NCBI RefSeq assembly: GCF_003052165.1
Contig: NZ_CP024869.1
Location: forward strand, 2,762,001 to 2,826,000
DNA length: 64,000 bases
Origin: Dietzia sp. JS16-p6b
Lineage (GTDB): Bacteria; Actinomycetota; Actinomycetes; Mycobacteriales; Mycobacteriaceae
Direction of reading: 5' to 3'
In this document: positions 53,378 through 61,938 of the stretch, piece after piece
How positions within the stretch are numbered: the first letter of the stretch is position 1
How the letters are laid out: each line of letters starts with the position of its first letter
Program-made: the position numbers and the translations under genes
Notes under the pieces: model-generated
Databases searched by the model: none
What the model saw: the letters and a program-made list of their open reading frames with translations, nothing else
What the model was told of the DNA's origin: nothing

Positions 53378-55341
53378 GCGACGCGTGCGGGTGCGGCCCC
53401 GATGACCCTCCGGCCGGGGACGGTGAGAACCGCGGTCCGGAACACCTGTGGCAGGTCACCGAGATCCGGGCCGCTGCCGCGGCCGGATCACTGCTTCTGA
53501 CGGGACTGCTCCTCGGCCGGACCGTCGGGCCCCACCCGGCCGAGTTCGTGCTGTACGCGGTCGCGCTCCTGGTCGCGGGCTCCACGTTCGTCCCGTCGAC
53601 TCTCCGACGCCTGGCGCGGGGCAGCATCGGCGTGGGCACGCTCATGACCATCGCGGCCACCGGCGCGGTGATCCTCGGCGAGGTCGAGGAGGCCGCCCTG
53701 CTGGCGTTCCTCTTCGCCATCAGCGAGGGGCTCGAGGAGTATTCGGTCGCACGCACCCGCCGAGGCCTGCGCTCCCTGTTGTCGCTGGTTCCGTCGACCG
53801 CCACCGTCCTCCGCGGCGGGCGCGAGCTGCGGGTCGGGCCCGACGACCTTCGTCTGGGCGAGGTGATGATCGTCCGACCGGGCGAGCGGATCGCCACCGA
53901 CGGCACGATCCGCGTCGGCCGCACCGCCCTGGACAACTCGGCGATCACCGGCGAATCGGTCCCGGTCGAGGCCGGTCCGGGGGACGAGGTGTACGCGGGG
54001 TCGATCAACGGCAGCGGCGCCCTGGAGGTCACGGTCACCGCGGAGGCGCGGGAGAACTCGCTGGCGAGGATCGTCCAGATCGTCGAGGCCGAACAGTCAC
54101 GCAGGGGCGAGGCCCAGCGGCTGGCCGACACCGTCGCCAGGCCCCTGGTCCCGGGCATCCTCGTGGCCGCCGCGCTGATCGCGGTGGTGGGGAGCCTGTT
54201 CGGCGACCCGCAGGTGTGGATCGAACGGGCCCTCGTCGTCCTGGTGGCGGCCTCGCCCTGCGCCCTGGCGATCTCTGTGCCCGTCACCGTGTACGCCGCC
54301 GTGGGTGCGGCCAGCCGGTTCGGTGTGCTGGTCAAGGGAGGCGCCGCTCTGGAGGCCCTCGGCCGCATCCGCGGAATCGCCCTGGACAAGACCGGCACCC
54401 TCACCCGCAATCGTCCCGTCGTCGTCGAGATCGCGACCGCGGACGGGGTCTCCGGGGCGGAGGTCCTCGCGGTGGCCGCCGCCCTGGAGGTCCGCAGCGA
54501 GCATCCGTTGGCGGCGGCGATCCTGGACGCCGCCGGCCACGAGGTCCCCGCGGCCCGGGAGGTCGCCGCTGTCACCGGCGCCGGCCTCACCGGGCTGCTC
54601 GACGGGCGGACGGTCCGGTTGGGTCGGCCCGGATGGATCCAGCCCGGCCCCCTGGCGGCGGACGTCGAACGGATGCAGCACCACGGCTCGACGGCCGTGC
54701 TGGTCGAGCGGGCGGGCGAGGTGCTGGGGGCGATCGCGGTCCGCGACGAGCCGCGGCCCGAGGCCGCGGAGGTGGTCGCCGCGTTGCGCCGCGACGGCTA
54801 CCGGGTGGCGATGCTCACCGGGGACAACGGCCGCACCGCCCGCGCGCTGGCGGCCGAGGTGGGGATCGACGACGTCCACGCGGACCTCCGGCCGGAGGAC
54901 AAGGCCCGCATCGTCGCCCGGCTCCGCACGGAGGGGTCGACGGCGATGGTCGGCGACGGCGTCAACGACGCCCCCGCCCTGGCGACCGCGGACCTGGGAA
55001 TCGCGATGGGGGCGATGGGCAACGACGTCGCGATCGAGACCGCCGACGTCGCACTTCTGGGCGAGGACCTGCGGCACCTGCCCCAGGCGCTGCAGCACGC
55101 CCGCCGCTCCCGCCGGATCATGCTGCAGAACATCGGGCTCTCGCTGGCTATCATCCTCGTCCTGGTGCCCGTGGCCCTGGCCGGCGTCCTGGGGCTGGCC
55201 GCGGTCGTACTGGTGCACGAGCTCGCGGAGATCCTGGTGATCGCCAACGGTGTCCGCGCCGGACGCACGCGACGCTCCGTCGCGGCAGCGCCCCTCGACG
55301 AGGTCGGGGACGCCGTGCCCGCCTCACCCTCTGTGGAGTGA
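53374..55341 (+). CDS. Heavy-metal (Cd/Zn/Pb-type) P1B ATPase
   Basis: A 655-residue efflux ATPase. Elements in order are a short N-terminal CGC, actuator ITGESVP, membrane SPC motif (ASPCALAIS), phosphorylation site DKTGT (Asp338), SEHPLA, MLTGDNGRTA and GDGVNDAPAL. The SPC motif fits Cd/Zn/Co/Pb exporters. No N-terminal HMA domain is present. GTG 53374 overlaps the CmtR-like stop. The end overlaps the convergent Asp23 gene by 18 bases. Confidence 0.93.
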   Translation: MSDACGCGPDDPPAGDGENRGPEHLWQVTEIRAAAAAGSLLLTGLLLGRTVGPHPAEFVLYAVALLVAGSTFVPSTLRRLARGSIGVGTLMTIAATGAVILGEVEEAALLAFLFAISEGLEEYSVARTRRGLRSLLSLVPSTATVLRGGRELRVGPDDLRLGEVMIVRPGERIATDGTIRVGRTALDNSAITGESVPVEAGPGDEVYAGSINGSGALEVTVTAEARENSLARIVQIVEAEQSRRGEAQRLADTVARPLVPGILVAAALIAVVGSLFGDPQVWIERALVVLVAASPCALAISVPVTVYAAVGAASRFGVLVKGGAALEALGRIRGIALDKTGTLTRNRPVVVEIATADGVSGAEVLAVAAALEVRSEHPLAAAILDAAGHEVPAAREVAAVTGAGLTGLLDGRTVRLGRPGWIQPGPLAADVERMQHHGSTAVLVERAGEVLGAIAVRDEPRPEAAEVVAALRRDGYRVAMLTGDNGRTARALAAEVGIDDVHADLRPEDKARIVARLRTEGSTAMVGDGVNDAPALATADLGIAMGAMGNDVAIETADVALLGEDLRHLPQALQHARRSRRIMLQNIGLSLAIILVLVPVALAGVLGLAAVVLVHELAEILVIANGVRAGRTRRSVAAAPLDEVGDAVPASPSVE

Positions 55342-55644
55342 CTGCACCCGCACCTCGAGCTCGGTGCCGTCCGGCACGGTGTCCCCGAGCGCGTCCCGCA
55401 GGGCCACCTGGATGTCGCGGACGCACTGCCTGACCGGGCGCGACTGGTCCAGACTCACCTCCACGGTGACCCTGCCCCCGTCGCGGTCCACGTAGAGGCC
55501 GAAGTGGGTCGAGGCGGCGCCGGCCCGCCGGATCCGGGCGTCGAGCGCCCGGAGGGAGGTGCCGATGCCGGGTTCGATCCCGTTGACCCCGGGCACCGCC
55601 ACCACCAGCTCGATCAACTCTGCTGCTGTCGGGTCAGTTCTCAT
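55324..55644 (-). CDS. Asp23-like protein, short (end of envelope-stress operon)
   Basis: A 106-residue Asp23/Gls24-type fragment-length protein: MRTDPTAAELIELVVAVPGVNGIEPGIGTSLRALDARIRR, then LYVDRDGGRVTVEVSLDQSRPVRQCVRDIQVALRDAL. It overlaps the preceding gene by 11 bases. It is shorter than its paralogues. Structural role inferred from context. Confidence 0.75.
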   Translation of the reverse strand: MRTDPTAAELIELVVAVPGVNGIEPGIGTSLRALDARIRRAGAASTHFGLYVDRDGGRVTVEVSLDQSRPVRQCVRDIQVALRDALGDTVPDGTELEVRVQSLHRG

Positions 55645-56152
55645 GGAGATCCTCGATGTGGACGTCGACCACCAGGTCGACGAGGTCGAATTCCCGGGCG
55701 CACGCGGCACGGACCGCCTGGCGTACCGCGTCGGCCAGGGCGGGCAGATCCGGCGTCGTGATCGCGAGCGAGACCCGGCAGGCGATCCGTCGGGGCAGCC
55801 CGCGGGTGCCCCATCCCGCACCCGGCTCGTGGTCGACCGCCGTCCGCAGACTCACCACCCCGGGGACACCGTCCACCGTGTCGCGGATGAGGGTGCGCAG
55901 GGCGAGCTCGGTCAGCGTGTAGGGGCCCACGTCGGTGGGGGGCATCTGCACCCGGGCGCCGTGCCTGGCGTCAGCCCGCACCGCCTCCGTCAGTGCCGAT
56001 CGCGCCCGTCGGGACAGTTGCACGGAGTCGTCGCCCCGGCTCTCGAGCTCGTCCCAGTCCCGGTGGAGGGCACTGATCTGGTCGAGGTAGAGCCTGGTGG
56101 CCTCGTCGTCGTCGGGTCCACCGTGCCGGGAGGGTCCGTCCATGGTGTTCAC
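55634..56152 (-). CDS. Asp23/Gls24-family protein
   Basis: About 172 residues. A charged N-terminus (LYLDQISALHRDWDELESRGDDSVQLS) precedes an Asp23 fold (LTELALRTLIRDTVDGVPGVVSLRTAV, then RRIACRVSLAITTPDLPALADAVRQAV). GTG 56152 overlaps the sigma factor stop (GTGA); an ATG three codons later is the alternative. These proteins coat the inner membrane surface in envelope stress. Confidence 0.8.
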   Translation of the reverse strand: MNTMDGPSRHGGPDDDEATRLYLDQISALHRDWDELESRGDDSVQLSRRARSALTEAVRADARHGARVQMPPTDVGPYTLTELALRTLIRDTVDGVPGVVSLRTAVDHEPGAGWGTRGLPRRIACRVSLAITTPDLPALADAVRQAVRAACAREFDLVDLVVDVHIEDLHEN

Positions 56153-56727
56153 CGCCATTCCTTCATGTAGTCGATCACGTGCGTTCGGGCGCGTGCGAGT
56201 CGACCCCGCGCGGTGGACTCGGTGATGTCGAGCGCGGCAGCGACATCCCGGTAGGACATCCCGTCGATCTCGCGCAGCGTCCAGCACGACCGGAGGTCCG
56301 GGTCCATCGTGCCCAGAACCCGGGCCAGGGCCTGCATCTGGGCGTTGACCTCCGTGGTGCGGGCGGGGTCGGCCCGGGGGCCCTCGTCGCGGTGGACGTG
56401 CAGGAGCTCGGGCGGCTGGGCGTCGGTCGAACGCCGGGCACGGCGGCGGGCGATGTCGGTCGCCCGCCGCGAGCAGATCTGGGCCAGCCAGCTGCGCACC
56501 GCGTCCGGATCCTCCAGCAGATGCAGCCGCTTCCAGGCGGTGAGCAGGGTCTCCTGCACCACGTCCTCACTGTCCTGCCGATCGCCCAGCACCAGGTAGG
56601 CGATCCGGAACAGGCGCCCCTGGTGGCGGTCGATCAGCACGTCGAAGGCGTCGGGGTCGCCGTCCTGGGCGCGGAGCACCAGGGTGCGGTCGGGGTACTC
56701 CCCCGGCGGGACGGGCGGGGGGGTCAT
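56149..56727 (-). CDS. ECF-type RNA polymerase sigma factor
   Basis: A 192-residue sigma factor. Region 2 has AFDVLIDRHQGRLFRIAYLVLGDRQDSEDVVQETLLTAWK, and region 4 has LREIDGMSYRDVAAALDITESTARGRLARART. It is nested between Asp23-operon membrane genes, coupled on both sides (ATGA, GTGA). No anti-sigma factor of the usual kind adjoins it, so its partner may be one of the membrane proteins upstream. Confidence 0.9.
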   Translation of the reverse strand: MTPPPVPPGEYPDRTLVLRAQDGDPDAFDVLIDRHQGRLFRIAYLVLGDRQDSEDVVQETLLTAWKRLHLLEDPDAVRSWLAQICSRRATDIARRRARRSTDAQPPELLHVHRDEGPRADPARTTEVNAQMQALARVLGTMDPDLRSCWTLREIDGMSYRDVAAALDITESTARGRLARARTHVIDYMKEWR

Positions 56728-57368
56728 GCCGGCTCGGAGACCAGGTCGCCGCCCGCCCCGCCGTGGCGCACGGCCACGCGGTCGGTGCGGGACGACGACC
56801 GCGGGGTGCGCACACGGACCAGCAGGTCCACCGAGAGCGGGCTGGTCCCGAGCGCGGTCTCCGGATCGGTGGCGAGCACCCGTCGGGCCTCCGCGACGGC
56901 CCATTCGACCTGCGCGTCCTCGGACACCGACACCTCGGCCAGAATCCGCAGGGAGGTCGTGGAGCCGGAGACCCTCACCGAGGCCTCGTCGACGCCGGGG
57001 ACCCCCTCCACCCTCTCGGCGAGTGCGCGCTCCAGGACCTGGGGTTCCAGGGAGGCCAGGGGCGTGCCGTCGTCGTGCAGTCTCAACGTGGTGTGCTCCG
57101 GCGCGCTGGGGATCTGCGCGAGCAGCAGGCCCAGTCCGACGAGCAGGGCCAGGACGGAGGCGGTGGTCGCGGCCGGCAGCGCCCACCCCTGATGCTCCTG
57201 CACCAGGGTGTCCACCGTCGAGTCGGCCGGGACCATCAGCCCAGACAGTGACGACCCCGCGGGGAGCAGCGCGAAGGACACCGCGATCAGCCACGCCGCG
57301 ACGGCCAGGGTCACCAGTGCCGCCACCGTCAGGACTATGCGGTTTCGGGTTCCGGAAAGGCTTCGCAT
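56724..57368 (-). CDS. AmaP-like membrane protein of the Asp23 operon
   Basis: A 214-residue protein with two membrane segments (about 11-37 and 63-84), then a cytoplasmic domain (LAERVEGVPGVDEASVRVSG, VSEDAQVEWAVAEARRVL) that resembles AmaP, the Asp23 membrane anchor. It overlaps the sigma factor gene. It could anchor the Asp23 proteins to the membrane. Confidence 0.78.
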   Translation of the reverse strand: MRSLSGTRNRIVLTVAALVTLAVAAWLIAVSFALLPAGSSLSGLMVPADSTVDTLVQEHQGWALPAATTASVLALLVGLGLLLAQIPSAPEHTTLRLHDDGTPLASLEPQVLERALAERVEGVPGVDEASVRVSGSTTSLRILAEVSVSEDAQVEWAVAEARRVLATDPETALGTSPLSVDLLVRVRTPRSSSRTDRVAVRHGGAGGDLVSEPA

Positions 57369-57382
57369 GACACCTCGTCCTC

Positions 57383-57955
57383 TCAGCTTCTTCGGTGGGT
57401 GCGCACACGGTGACGCGTCGGGCCGAGCGGCCGGAGTTCGGCCAGCGCCTCCTCCACGGCGGCGGTGGCGCCGCGGGTCACCGGGGCGGTGTCGTCGACC
57501 ACGGTCTCCACTGCCACGTCGACCCGGCGTCGACCCACGGCCACGCTCGCCCCGCGGACCCCGTCGACGTTCTCGGTGCGACGTTGGATGCGGCGGGCCA
57601 CGTCCCGTCGGGAGATGGCGGTCTCACCCGGGACGTCGTCCCCCAGTACGAGCACGCGCGAGGGGCGTCCCGGCACGATCGCGGACAGCATCAGGGCACA
57701 CCCGGCCACCGCCAGCACCACGGCGGCGATGCGCGTCTCCGTCGATCCGAGTCCCGTCCCCGAGATCGTCTCCACCGTCGCGGACGCCGCCGCGGGCCAG
57801 GTGTCGTCGACCAGGTAGGTCACCAGCACCCAGGTCCCCAGGCCGCCTACGATGAGGAGCGCCGCGGCGAGCAGTACCACCGGGACGGCGCGCGGTGGCC
57901 GTCTGATCAGTCCGCTGCGGCGGGGGCGTGCGCCCGCGCGGCGTCGTGCGCTCAT
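57383..57955 (-). CDS. DUF6286-type membrane protein of the Asp23 operon
   Basis: A 190-residue protein with a basic N-terminus, two membrane segments (AVPVVLLAAALLIVGGLGTWVLV and IAAVVLAVAGCALMLSAIV), and a C-terminal domain (AISRRDVARRIQRRTENVDGVRGASVAV). It starts at ATG 57955, overlapping the upstream gene. Role inferred from operon. Confidence 0.78.
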   Translation of the reverse strand: MSARRRAGARPRRSGLIRRPPRAVPVVLLAAALLIVGGLGTWVLVTYLVDDTWPAAASATVETISGTGLGSTETRIAAVVLAVAGCALMLSAIVPGRPSRVLVLGDDVPGETAISRRDVARRIQRRTENVDGVRGASVAVGRRRVDVAVETVVDDTAPVTRGATAAVEEALAELRPLGPTRHRVRTHRRS

Positions 57956-58311
57956 CGCAGTGCTCCTCTCGTCGCGGTCCCGGGGTTGAGCCACGAGATC
58001 TCGATGTCCAGTCGGCCCACCTGCAGGCCGGTCAGCTCGGCGACCCTGTCCTGCACGTGCCGGCGCAGACCGCGGCACGTCTCGGCGAGGTCCACGGGGA
58101 ACGCGACGCCGACGTCGAGCCGGAGCACCGCGACCGTTCCGTAGAGGTCGCAGGTCGCCGACGGGCGCGAGTCGAAGTCCCGGCGCGCGCCCACACCCAG
58201 TAGCCCTCCCGCGGGCCCGCCCACGTGGGCGTATTCGGAGGCGACCTGCTCGGCGATCCGCCCCACGACGGAGGCGGGGATGGTGGTCAGGCCCCGTTGC
58301 GCGGTGGTCAC
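57952..58311 (-). CDS. Asp23/Gls24-family protein
   Basis: A 119-residue Asp23 domain: LTTIPASVVGRIAEQVASEY, then CDLYGTVAVLRLDVGVAFPVDLAETCRGLRRHVQDRVAELTGLQV. It lacks the N-terminal extensions of its paralogues and is coupled to DUF6286. Confidence 0.82.
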   Translation of the reverse strand: MTTAQRGLTTIPASVVGRIAEQVASEYAHVGGPAGGLLGVGARRDFDSRPSATCDLYGTVAVLRLDVGVAFPVDLAETCRGLRRHVQDRVAELTGLQVGRLDIEISWLNPGTATRGALR

Positions 58312-58314
58312 GGG

Positions 58315-58491
58315 TCACCCCCTCCGGCGATCGGTGAGGCCCTTGATCTCGACGCGGCCCTCCATGGCCAGGCCCACGGCCACACCGATCACGCCGAAGA
58401 TCAGCACGATGAGGAACTGGCCGAGGGAGCCGAACGCGGCGACGGCGCCGAGGAACAACCCCACCAGGAGAGTGAGATGGGTGGTCTTCAT
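58315..58491 (-). CDS. DUF2273-type small membrane protein
   Basis: A 58-residue protein, MKTTHLTLLVGLFLGAVAAF onward, with two closely spaced hydrophobic segments and a basic end (GLTDRRRG). DUF2273 proteins accompany Asp23 genes and probably help membrane anchoring. The longer open frame beyond this ATG is not supported; GAGGAGTTCTC sits just upstream of 58491. Confidence 0.85.
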   Translation of the reverse strand: MKTTHLTLLVGLFLGAVAAFGSLGQFLIVLIFGVIGVAVGLAMEGRVEIKGLTDRRRG

Positions 58492-58573
58492 GAGAACTCC
58501 TCGCTCAGGGTGTGCGGGGGCGGGCCGGGTGGCCCGCCCCCGCGGTGCAGCAGTGGTGGACGGGTCGGGGGGG

Positions 58574-59107
58574 TCAGCGGAGTTCGGTGCCGCGACCGCT
58601 GTCGGAGCCGGAGCGGCCGTTGTCGTCGTCGTCGTCCTGGGGCAGGCGGACATCGGTGACGTTGACGTTGACCTCGACCACCTCGAGCCCGGTGGTGCCC
58701 TCGACCTGGTCGATGACGTTGCGCCGGATGGCGTTGCCCACGTCGACGATCGAGGCGCCGTACTCCACGACCACCGTCACGTCGATCGCCGTCTGGGTCT
58801 CGCCTTTCTCGACGCTGATGCCGCCGGTGACGTTGGTCTGGGCGTTGGGGATGCGATCGGTCACCGCTGAGAAGGCGCGGCGGGCGGCGTTGCCCATGTC
58901 GTAGACGCCGGGGACCTCACGCGCGGCCATGCCGGCGATCTTGGCCACGACACCGTCGTCCAGGGTGGTCACCCCGCGGGACGTCTGGAGCGGTCCGCGC
59001 GCGGGCTTGGTCTCGACAGCCTTCTCCTGCGCGGCGGCCTCCGCGGCCTCGGCGGCCTGCTGCTCACGAGACTGCTCACGACCGGTCTTGGGGATTGCGT
59101 TCGACAT
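58574..59107 (-). CDS. Asp23/Gls24-family protein (first gene of operon)
   Basis: A 177-residue protein. An Ala/Glu-rich helical N-terminus (EQQAAEAAEAAAQEKAVETK) precedes the Asp23 domain (GVTTLDDGVVAKIAGMAAREVPGVYDMGNAARRA, then IDVTVVVEYGASIVDVGNAIRRNVIDQVEGTTGLEV). The C-terminus is acidic (DDDDDN). It leads the seven-gene envelope-stress operon that runs to 55324. A GAGGAAG ribosome site is seen before ATG 59107. Confidence 0.88.
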   Translation of the reverse strand: MSNAIPKTGREQSREQQAAEAAEAAAQEKAVETKPARGPLQTSRGVTTLDDGVVAKIAGMAAREVPGVYDMGNAARRAFSAVTDRIPNAQTNVTGGISVEKGETQTAIDVTVVVEYGASIVDVGNAIRRNVIDQVEGTTGLEVVEVNVNVTDVRLPQDDDDDNGRSGSDSGRGTELR

Positions 59108-59280
59108 GCTTCCTCCTCGTGGGTCGGCCCGGCTCCCGGCCGGGCCTGTCGATGGGCGACTTCACAACTAAGACGTCACGAGCCGCCGGATCGTCACGGG
59201 CGCTCTCGACGTTTTTTCGGGGGGTTCGATCGCACCGGAGACTCGACGGGTCGACCCGCAGCCGGACGGGTGGATGCGCC

Positions 59281-59319
59281 GGCGCTGGTGGCCGGCGCTG
59301 GTGGCCGGCGCTGGTGGCC
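59281..59319. repeat. 13-bp tandem repeat, three copies
   Basis: GGCGCTGGTGGCC is repeated three times exactly, just downstream of the membrane-protein stop at 59343 (minus strand) and upstream of the Asp23 operon. Function unknown. The rest of the 59,108-59,342 gap probably holds the Asp23 promoter. Confidence 0.8.
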
Positions 59320-59342
59320 GGTGTGATCGGAGCCGGGAGGCT

Positions 59343-59753
59343 CTAGTCCGTGATCCCCGGCAGACGATCTATGCGGACACCCAACGCCCGATCGGGCTGG
59401 CGCAGGGCGAACTCCGTGCGACTCAGCGGGCCGGGGCGGGCTCTGGAGCTCGGGCCGGACCGGCGAGAGCGCTGGGAACCGGGCAAGGACACCGGAGCCC
59501 GCAGCAACACCGCGGTCGCGCCCACGACAAGGGCGAACACCATCACGCTGAACAGCGCGGGCACCACCCACCCGCCGCCTGCATGGAGCGCCGCACCGGC
59601 CGCCAGCTCGGCGGAGGCCGCGACGCCCCCCATCGACGCACCGAGAAGGACCGCTCCGGGCATGAGGGCGGCCACAACCGCCACGGAGGCCAGGATCGCG
59701 ATGCCGGCCATCGCGAGGAACGGGCAGGTGCGGGGACCGGGGAGAGAACTCAC
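59343..59753 (-). CDS. Small membrane protein of unknown function
   Basis: A 136-residue protein with two hydrophobic segments (MAGIAILASVAVVAALMPGAVLL and WVVPALFSVMVFALVVGATAVLL) and a basic, Arg-rich cytoplasmic tail. GTG 59753 is chosen because AAAGGAG lies eight bases upstream. The frame is open 16 codons further. I do not recognise the family. Confidence 0.65.
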   Translation of the reverse strand: MSSLPGPRTCPFLAMAGIAILASVAVVAALMPGAVLLGASMGGVAASAELAAGAALHAGGGWVVPALFSVMVFALVVGATAVLLRAPVSLPGSQRSRRSGPSSRARPGPLSRTEFALRQPDRALGVRIDRLPGITD

Positions 59754-59858
59754 GGCGGTTCTCCTTTCAGCGTCTGCCCCTGATTCGGAGACCTGCGCCA
59801 CACGGATGGGCCGGCGGGCCCGCCGACCGCGCGAGGTCTCGTCTCAGGCTCCCCGCGC

Positions 59859-59934
59859 TCGTCGAGTGGTCACACCTGATCGCGTTCTCCCAGGTGGGGT
59901 TTCCCGCGCCCGTTCATTTGTGACCACTCGACGA
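59859..59934. repeat. 16-bp inverted repeat with 44-base centre
   Basis: TCGTCGAGTGGTCACA (59859-59874) and its exact reverse complement (59919-59934) flank 44 bases. It could be a remnant of a mobile element or a structured RNA. Confidence 0.65.
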
Positions 59935-60177
59935 CCAGGCACTCGTGGCATCCGGGGGACGAGGAGGCCGGGCCTTGACCGTGCGGCCGGTCAGGGCTGC
60001 GAACTCTCCGATGTGCACCATGTGCCCACTCTCGGTGCTCCCTCCCGAGGGGAGAAGCACGCCTCCGCGACGATGGGTGGTCAGCGCTCCACGATCACGG
60101 ACGGGGAGCGGACGGGGACCAGAATCGTGCGACTCGTGACGTGCCCTGCACGATCCGACGCCCGGAATCACGCGGAA

Positions 60178-60249
60178 GTCGGTCTCGCGAGAGCTGTCCA
60201 GACGCCCGGGGGTCGAGGGGTCGTAGGGTCGAATCCGGTCAGACCGACG
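60178..60249 (+). other. tRNA-like relic
   Basis: GTCGGTCT (60178) and AGACCGAC (60241) can pair as an acceptor-like stem, and GTCGTAGGGTCGAATCC resembles a tRNA T-arm (GTCGTAGGTTCGAATCC). The T-stem is broken and no anticodon arm folds, so this is not a working tRNA. It may be a decayed tRNA or an attachment-site scar. Confidence 0.3.
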
Positions 60250-60266
60250 TGAGGAAGACGACCTCA

Positions 60267-60294
60267 GGGGCGGTTCCCCACGGGTGACCGCCCC
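60267..60294. terminator. GC hairpin after the tRNA-like relic
   Basis: GGGGCGGT (60267) pairs with ACCGCCCC (60287), 8 bp with a 12-base loop. No U-tract follows. It may be a weak terminator. Confidence 0.4.
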
Positions 60295-60495
60295 GGGGTC
60301 GTGTGCGCCCACGGTCGTTCCGCCCCGGCAGCGCTCCGAGGCGCCCCGGGCGAGCTGCGGGGACGTCGACGAGTCAGGGCGGCGATTCGGCCCCCCTCTA
60401 CCGGCGGGCTCGATCGAGGACTATGGTCATCCGCGACCACAGCACATCCGCAGTCGACAGCAGCGGATGTGCCGTCGAGCCGGAAGAGGAGATTC

Positions 60496-60708
60496 ATGGC
60501 CACCTCCACCATGCCGCCCCAGGTCCTGGGGCAGCGGATGCAGTTGACGACCCTCGAGTTGGGGGTCGGCGCAGCGCTCGCCGCGGTGGCGGTTCTGGCG
60601 GTCACGCTGGTCGCGGTGACGGGCGAATCCGCCCAGCCCTCGGCGGGCACGGACCGGGACACCTCGACCTCGGTGGTCAGCCAGGTCCCCCAGAGGATCC
60701 CCGGGTAG
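60496..60708 (+). CDS. Small single-pass membrane protein
   Basis: A 70-residue protein, MATSTMPPQVLGQRMQLTTL onward, with one membrane segment (LGVGAALAAVAVLAVTLVAV) and a polar Ser/Thr-rich tail. A strong ribosome site (GGAAGAGGAG) precedes the ATG. No known family. Confidence 0.65.
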   Translation: MATSTMPPQVLGQRMQLTTLELGVGAALAAVAVLAVTLVAVTGESAQPSAGTDRDTSTSVVSQVPQRIPG

Positions 60709-60714
60709 CTCTGG

Positions 60715-60900
60715 CTACAGCGAGGGGTCCACGACGGGCTTGCCGTCGGCGCCCAGCAGCGCGGTGAGTCCGCCGGCGTATCCGCCCGAGCGCCAGAGAT
60801 AGCACACCCCGGTCTGGGTGTCCCTGAGGATCTCGACGGTGCTACCGAACCCCATGCTCTGGGTGTGGACCTTCTCGAACCGCTTGTCGTTTCTCGCCAT
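60715..60900 (-). CDS. DUF6440-family small protein
   Basis: A 61-residue protein, MARNDKRFEKVHTQSMGFGS then VEILRDTQTGVCYLWRSGGYAGGLTALLGADGKPVV. This is the DUF6440 pattern (RDxxTGVxYL). Function unknown. Confidence 0.82.
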   Translation of the reverse strand: MARNDKRFEKVHTQSMGFGSTVEILRDTQTGVCYLWRSGGYAGGLTALLGADGKPVVDPSL

Positions 60901-60932
60901 GCCGCGATGATCTCATCCGCGGCGGGCCGGCG

Positions 60933-61199
60933 TCAGGTCCGCGGGTTGCCCTTCTGCAGGCGGTCGATGTGCTCCGAGGCCTGCGCCTTGGTCAGGGTCG
61001 CGGGCAGTTCCTCGCCGGCCTCGCGCGCGAGGGTGTCGAGGTAGCTCTTCTGCGCGGCGGTCATGGGCTCGTCGCCGGTCACCCAGTCCTCGGGGTCCCG
61101 CTGCACCGAGGTGCCCCCGGCTCCGGGGATCTCGGGGACCGGAGCCCCCAGGGTCTCTTCCGTGGACGACCGGGTCGGGTCCTGCTCGGGGTTGGTCAT
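60933..61199 (-). CDS. DUF3072-family protein
   Basis: An 88-residue acidic protein. The C-terminal half (MTAAQKSYLDTLAREAGEELPATLTKAQASEHIDRLQ) is the DUF3072 motif. The frame is open further upstream but that part is low-complexity; ATG 61199 is chosen. Function unknown. Confidence 0.82.
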   Translation of the reverse strand: MTNPEQDPTRSSTEETLGAPVPEIPGAGGTSVQRDPEDWVTGDEPMTAAQKSYLDTLAREAGEELPATLTKAQASEHIDRLQKGNPRT

Positions 61200-61311
61200 G
61201 CCCGCACCGTACGCCCGGAGCGGGATCCCGACCACCGAGCGACCGCCCGGCCCGACCCAGCCCGGCCCGAGCGACCGCCCGGCCCGAACGACTCGGCCCG
61301 ACCCGGCCGCG

Positions 61312-61719
61312 TCAACCCTCGGACTCCGGCGGCGCCTCGAGGAACGGCCGCAGTTCCAGCCACTCGTGGATCGGCTCGCCGCCCGCACCCGGGGCCGCGG
61401 ACAACTCGGCCGCGAGCTCCAGGGCGCGCTCGTAGGAGGCGACGTCGATGATCATCCAGCCGGCGATCAGGTCTTTGGTCTCGGGGAACGGGCCATCCGT
61501 GAGCGGCGGGCGGCCCTCGCCGTCGTACCGCACCCACGTCCCCGACTCCGACAGCGCGGTGGCGGCCACGAACTCGCCGGACTCCTCCAGGCGGGCGGCG
61601 AAGTCGTTCATGTACTGGATGTGGGCGGAGACCTCCTCGGGCGCCCACTCGGTCATGGGCACGTTGTTGGGCGGCTCCGGCGCGCCCCGGTAGTGCTTGA
61701 GCAACAGGTACTTGGCCAT
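61312..61719 (-). CDS. YciI-family protein
   Basis: A 135-residue YCII-related protein: MAKYLLLKHYRGAPEPPNNV, MNDFAARLEESGEFVAATAL, DGPFPETKDLIAGWMIIDVASYERALELA, and EIRPF-like ELRPFLEA end. These sit beside ECF sigma factors in many actinobacteria; none adjoins here. Confidence 0.9.
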   Translation of the reverse strand: MAKYLLLKHYRGAPEPPNNVPMTEWAPEEVSAHIQYMNDFAARLEESGEFVAATALSESGTWVRYDGEGRPPLTDGPFPETKDLIAGWMIIDVASYERALELAAELSAAPGAGGEPIHEWLELRPFLEAPPESEG

Positions 61720-61938
61720 GGTGATCCTCCTCGCACTGTGCGACCCAGTGTGGTCGCCTCACCGGGGGGACGGAACCGGATGCGGGTTCTCGACGCTGCT
61801 GCCCTACCCGGTGCGCGAGGGGGTGATGACGCCGACGTCGACGCCCGGCGGGACGGTGCTCCCGTCGGCGCCCGCCCGCCCCGGCCGATTCACCGCGATT
61901 CCCGCCGCGCCGCGGCCGGCAGGTGTAAATGTTCACGG

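Larger units (their letters stand above)
59754..60495. other. Non-coding stretch
   Basis: About 740 bases without a convincing gene. Open frames here are Arg/Gly-rich shadows. It holds a long-armed inverted repeat (59859-59934), a tRNA-like relic (60178-60249), a short GC hairpin (60267-60294) and presumably promoters for the genes at either side. Confidence 0.6.

Noticed and set aside
60178-60249. Functional tRNA gene
   Set aside because: An 8-bp acceptor-like stem and a T-loop-like GTCGAATCC are present, but the T-stem does not pair and no anticodon arm can be folded.
59914-60312. Minus-strand gene in the non-coding gap
   Set aside because: The translation is Arg/Pro/Ser-rich without domains, and no ribosome site precedes it.
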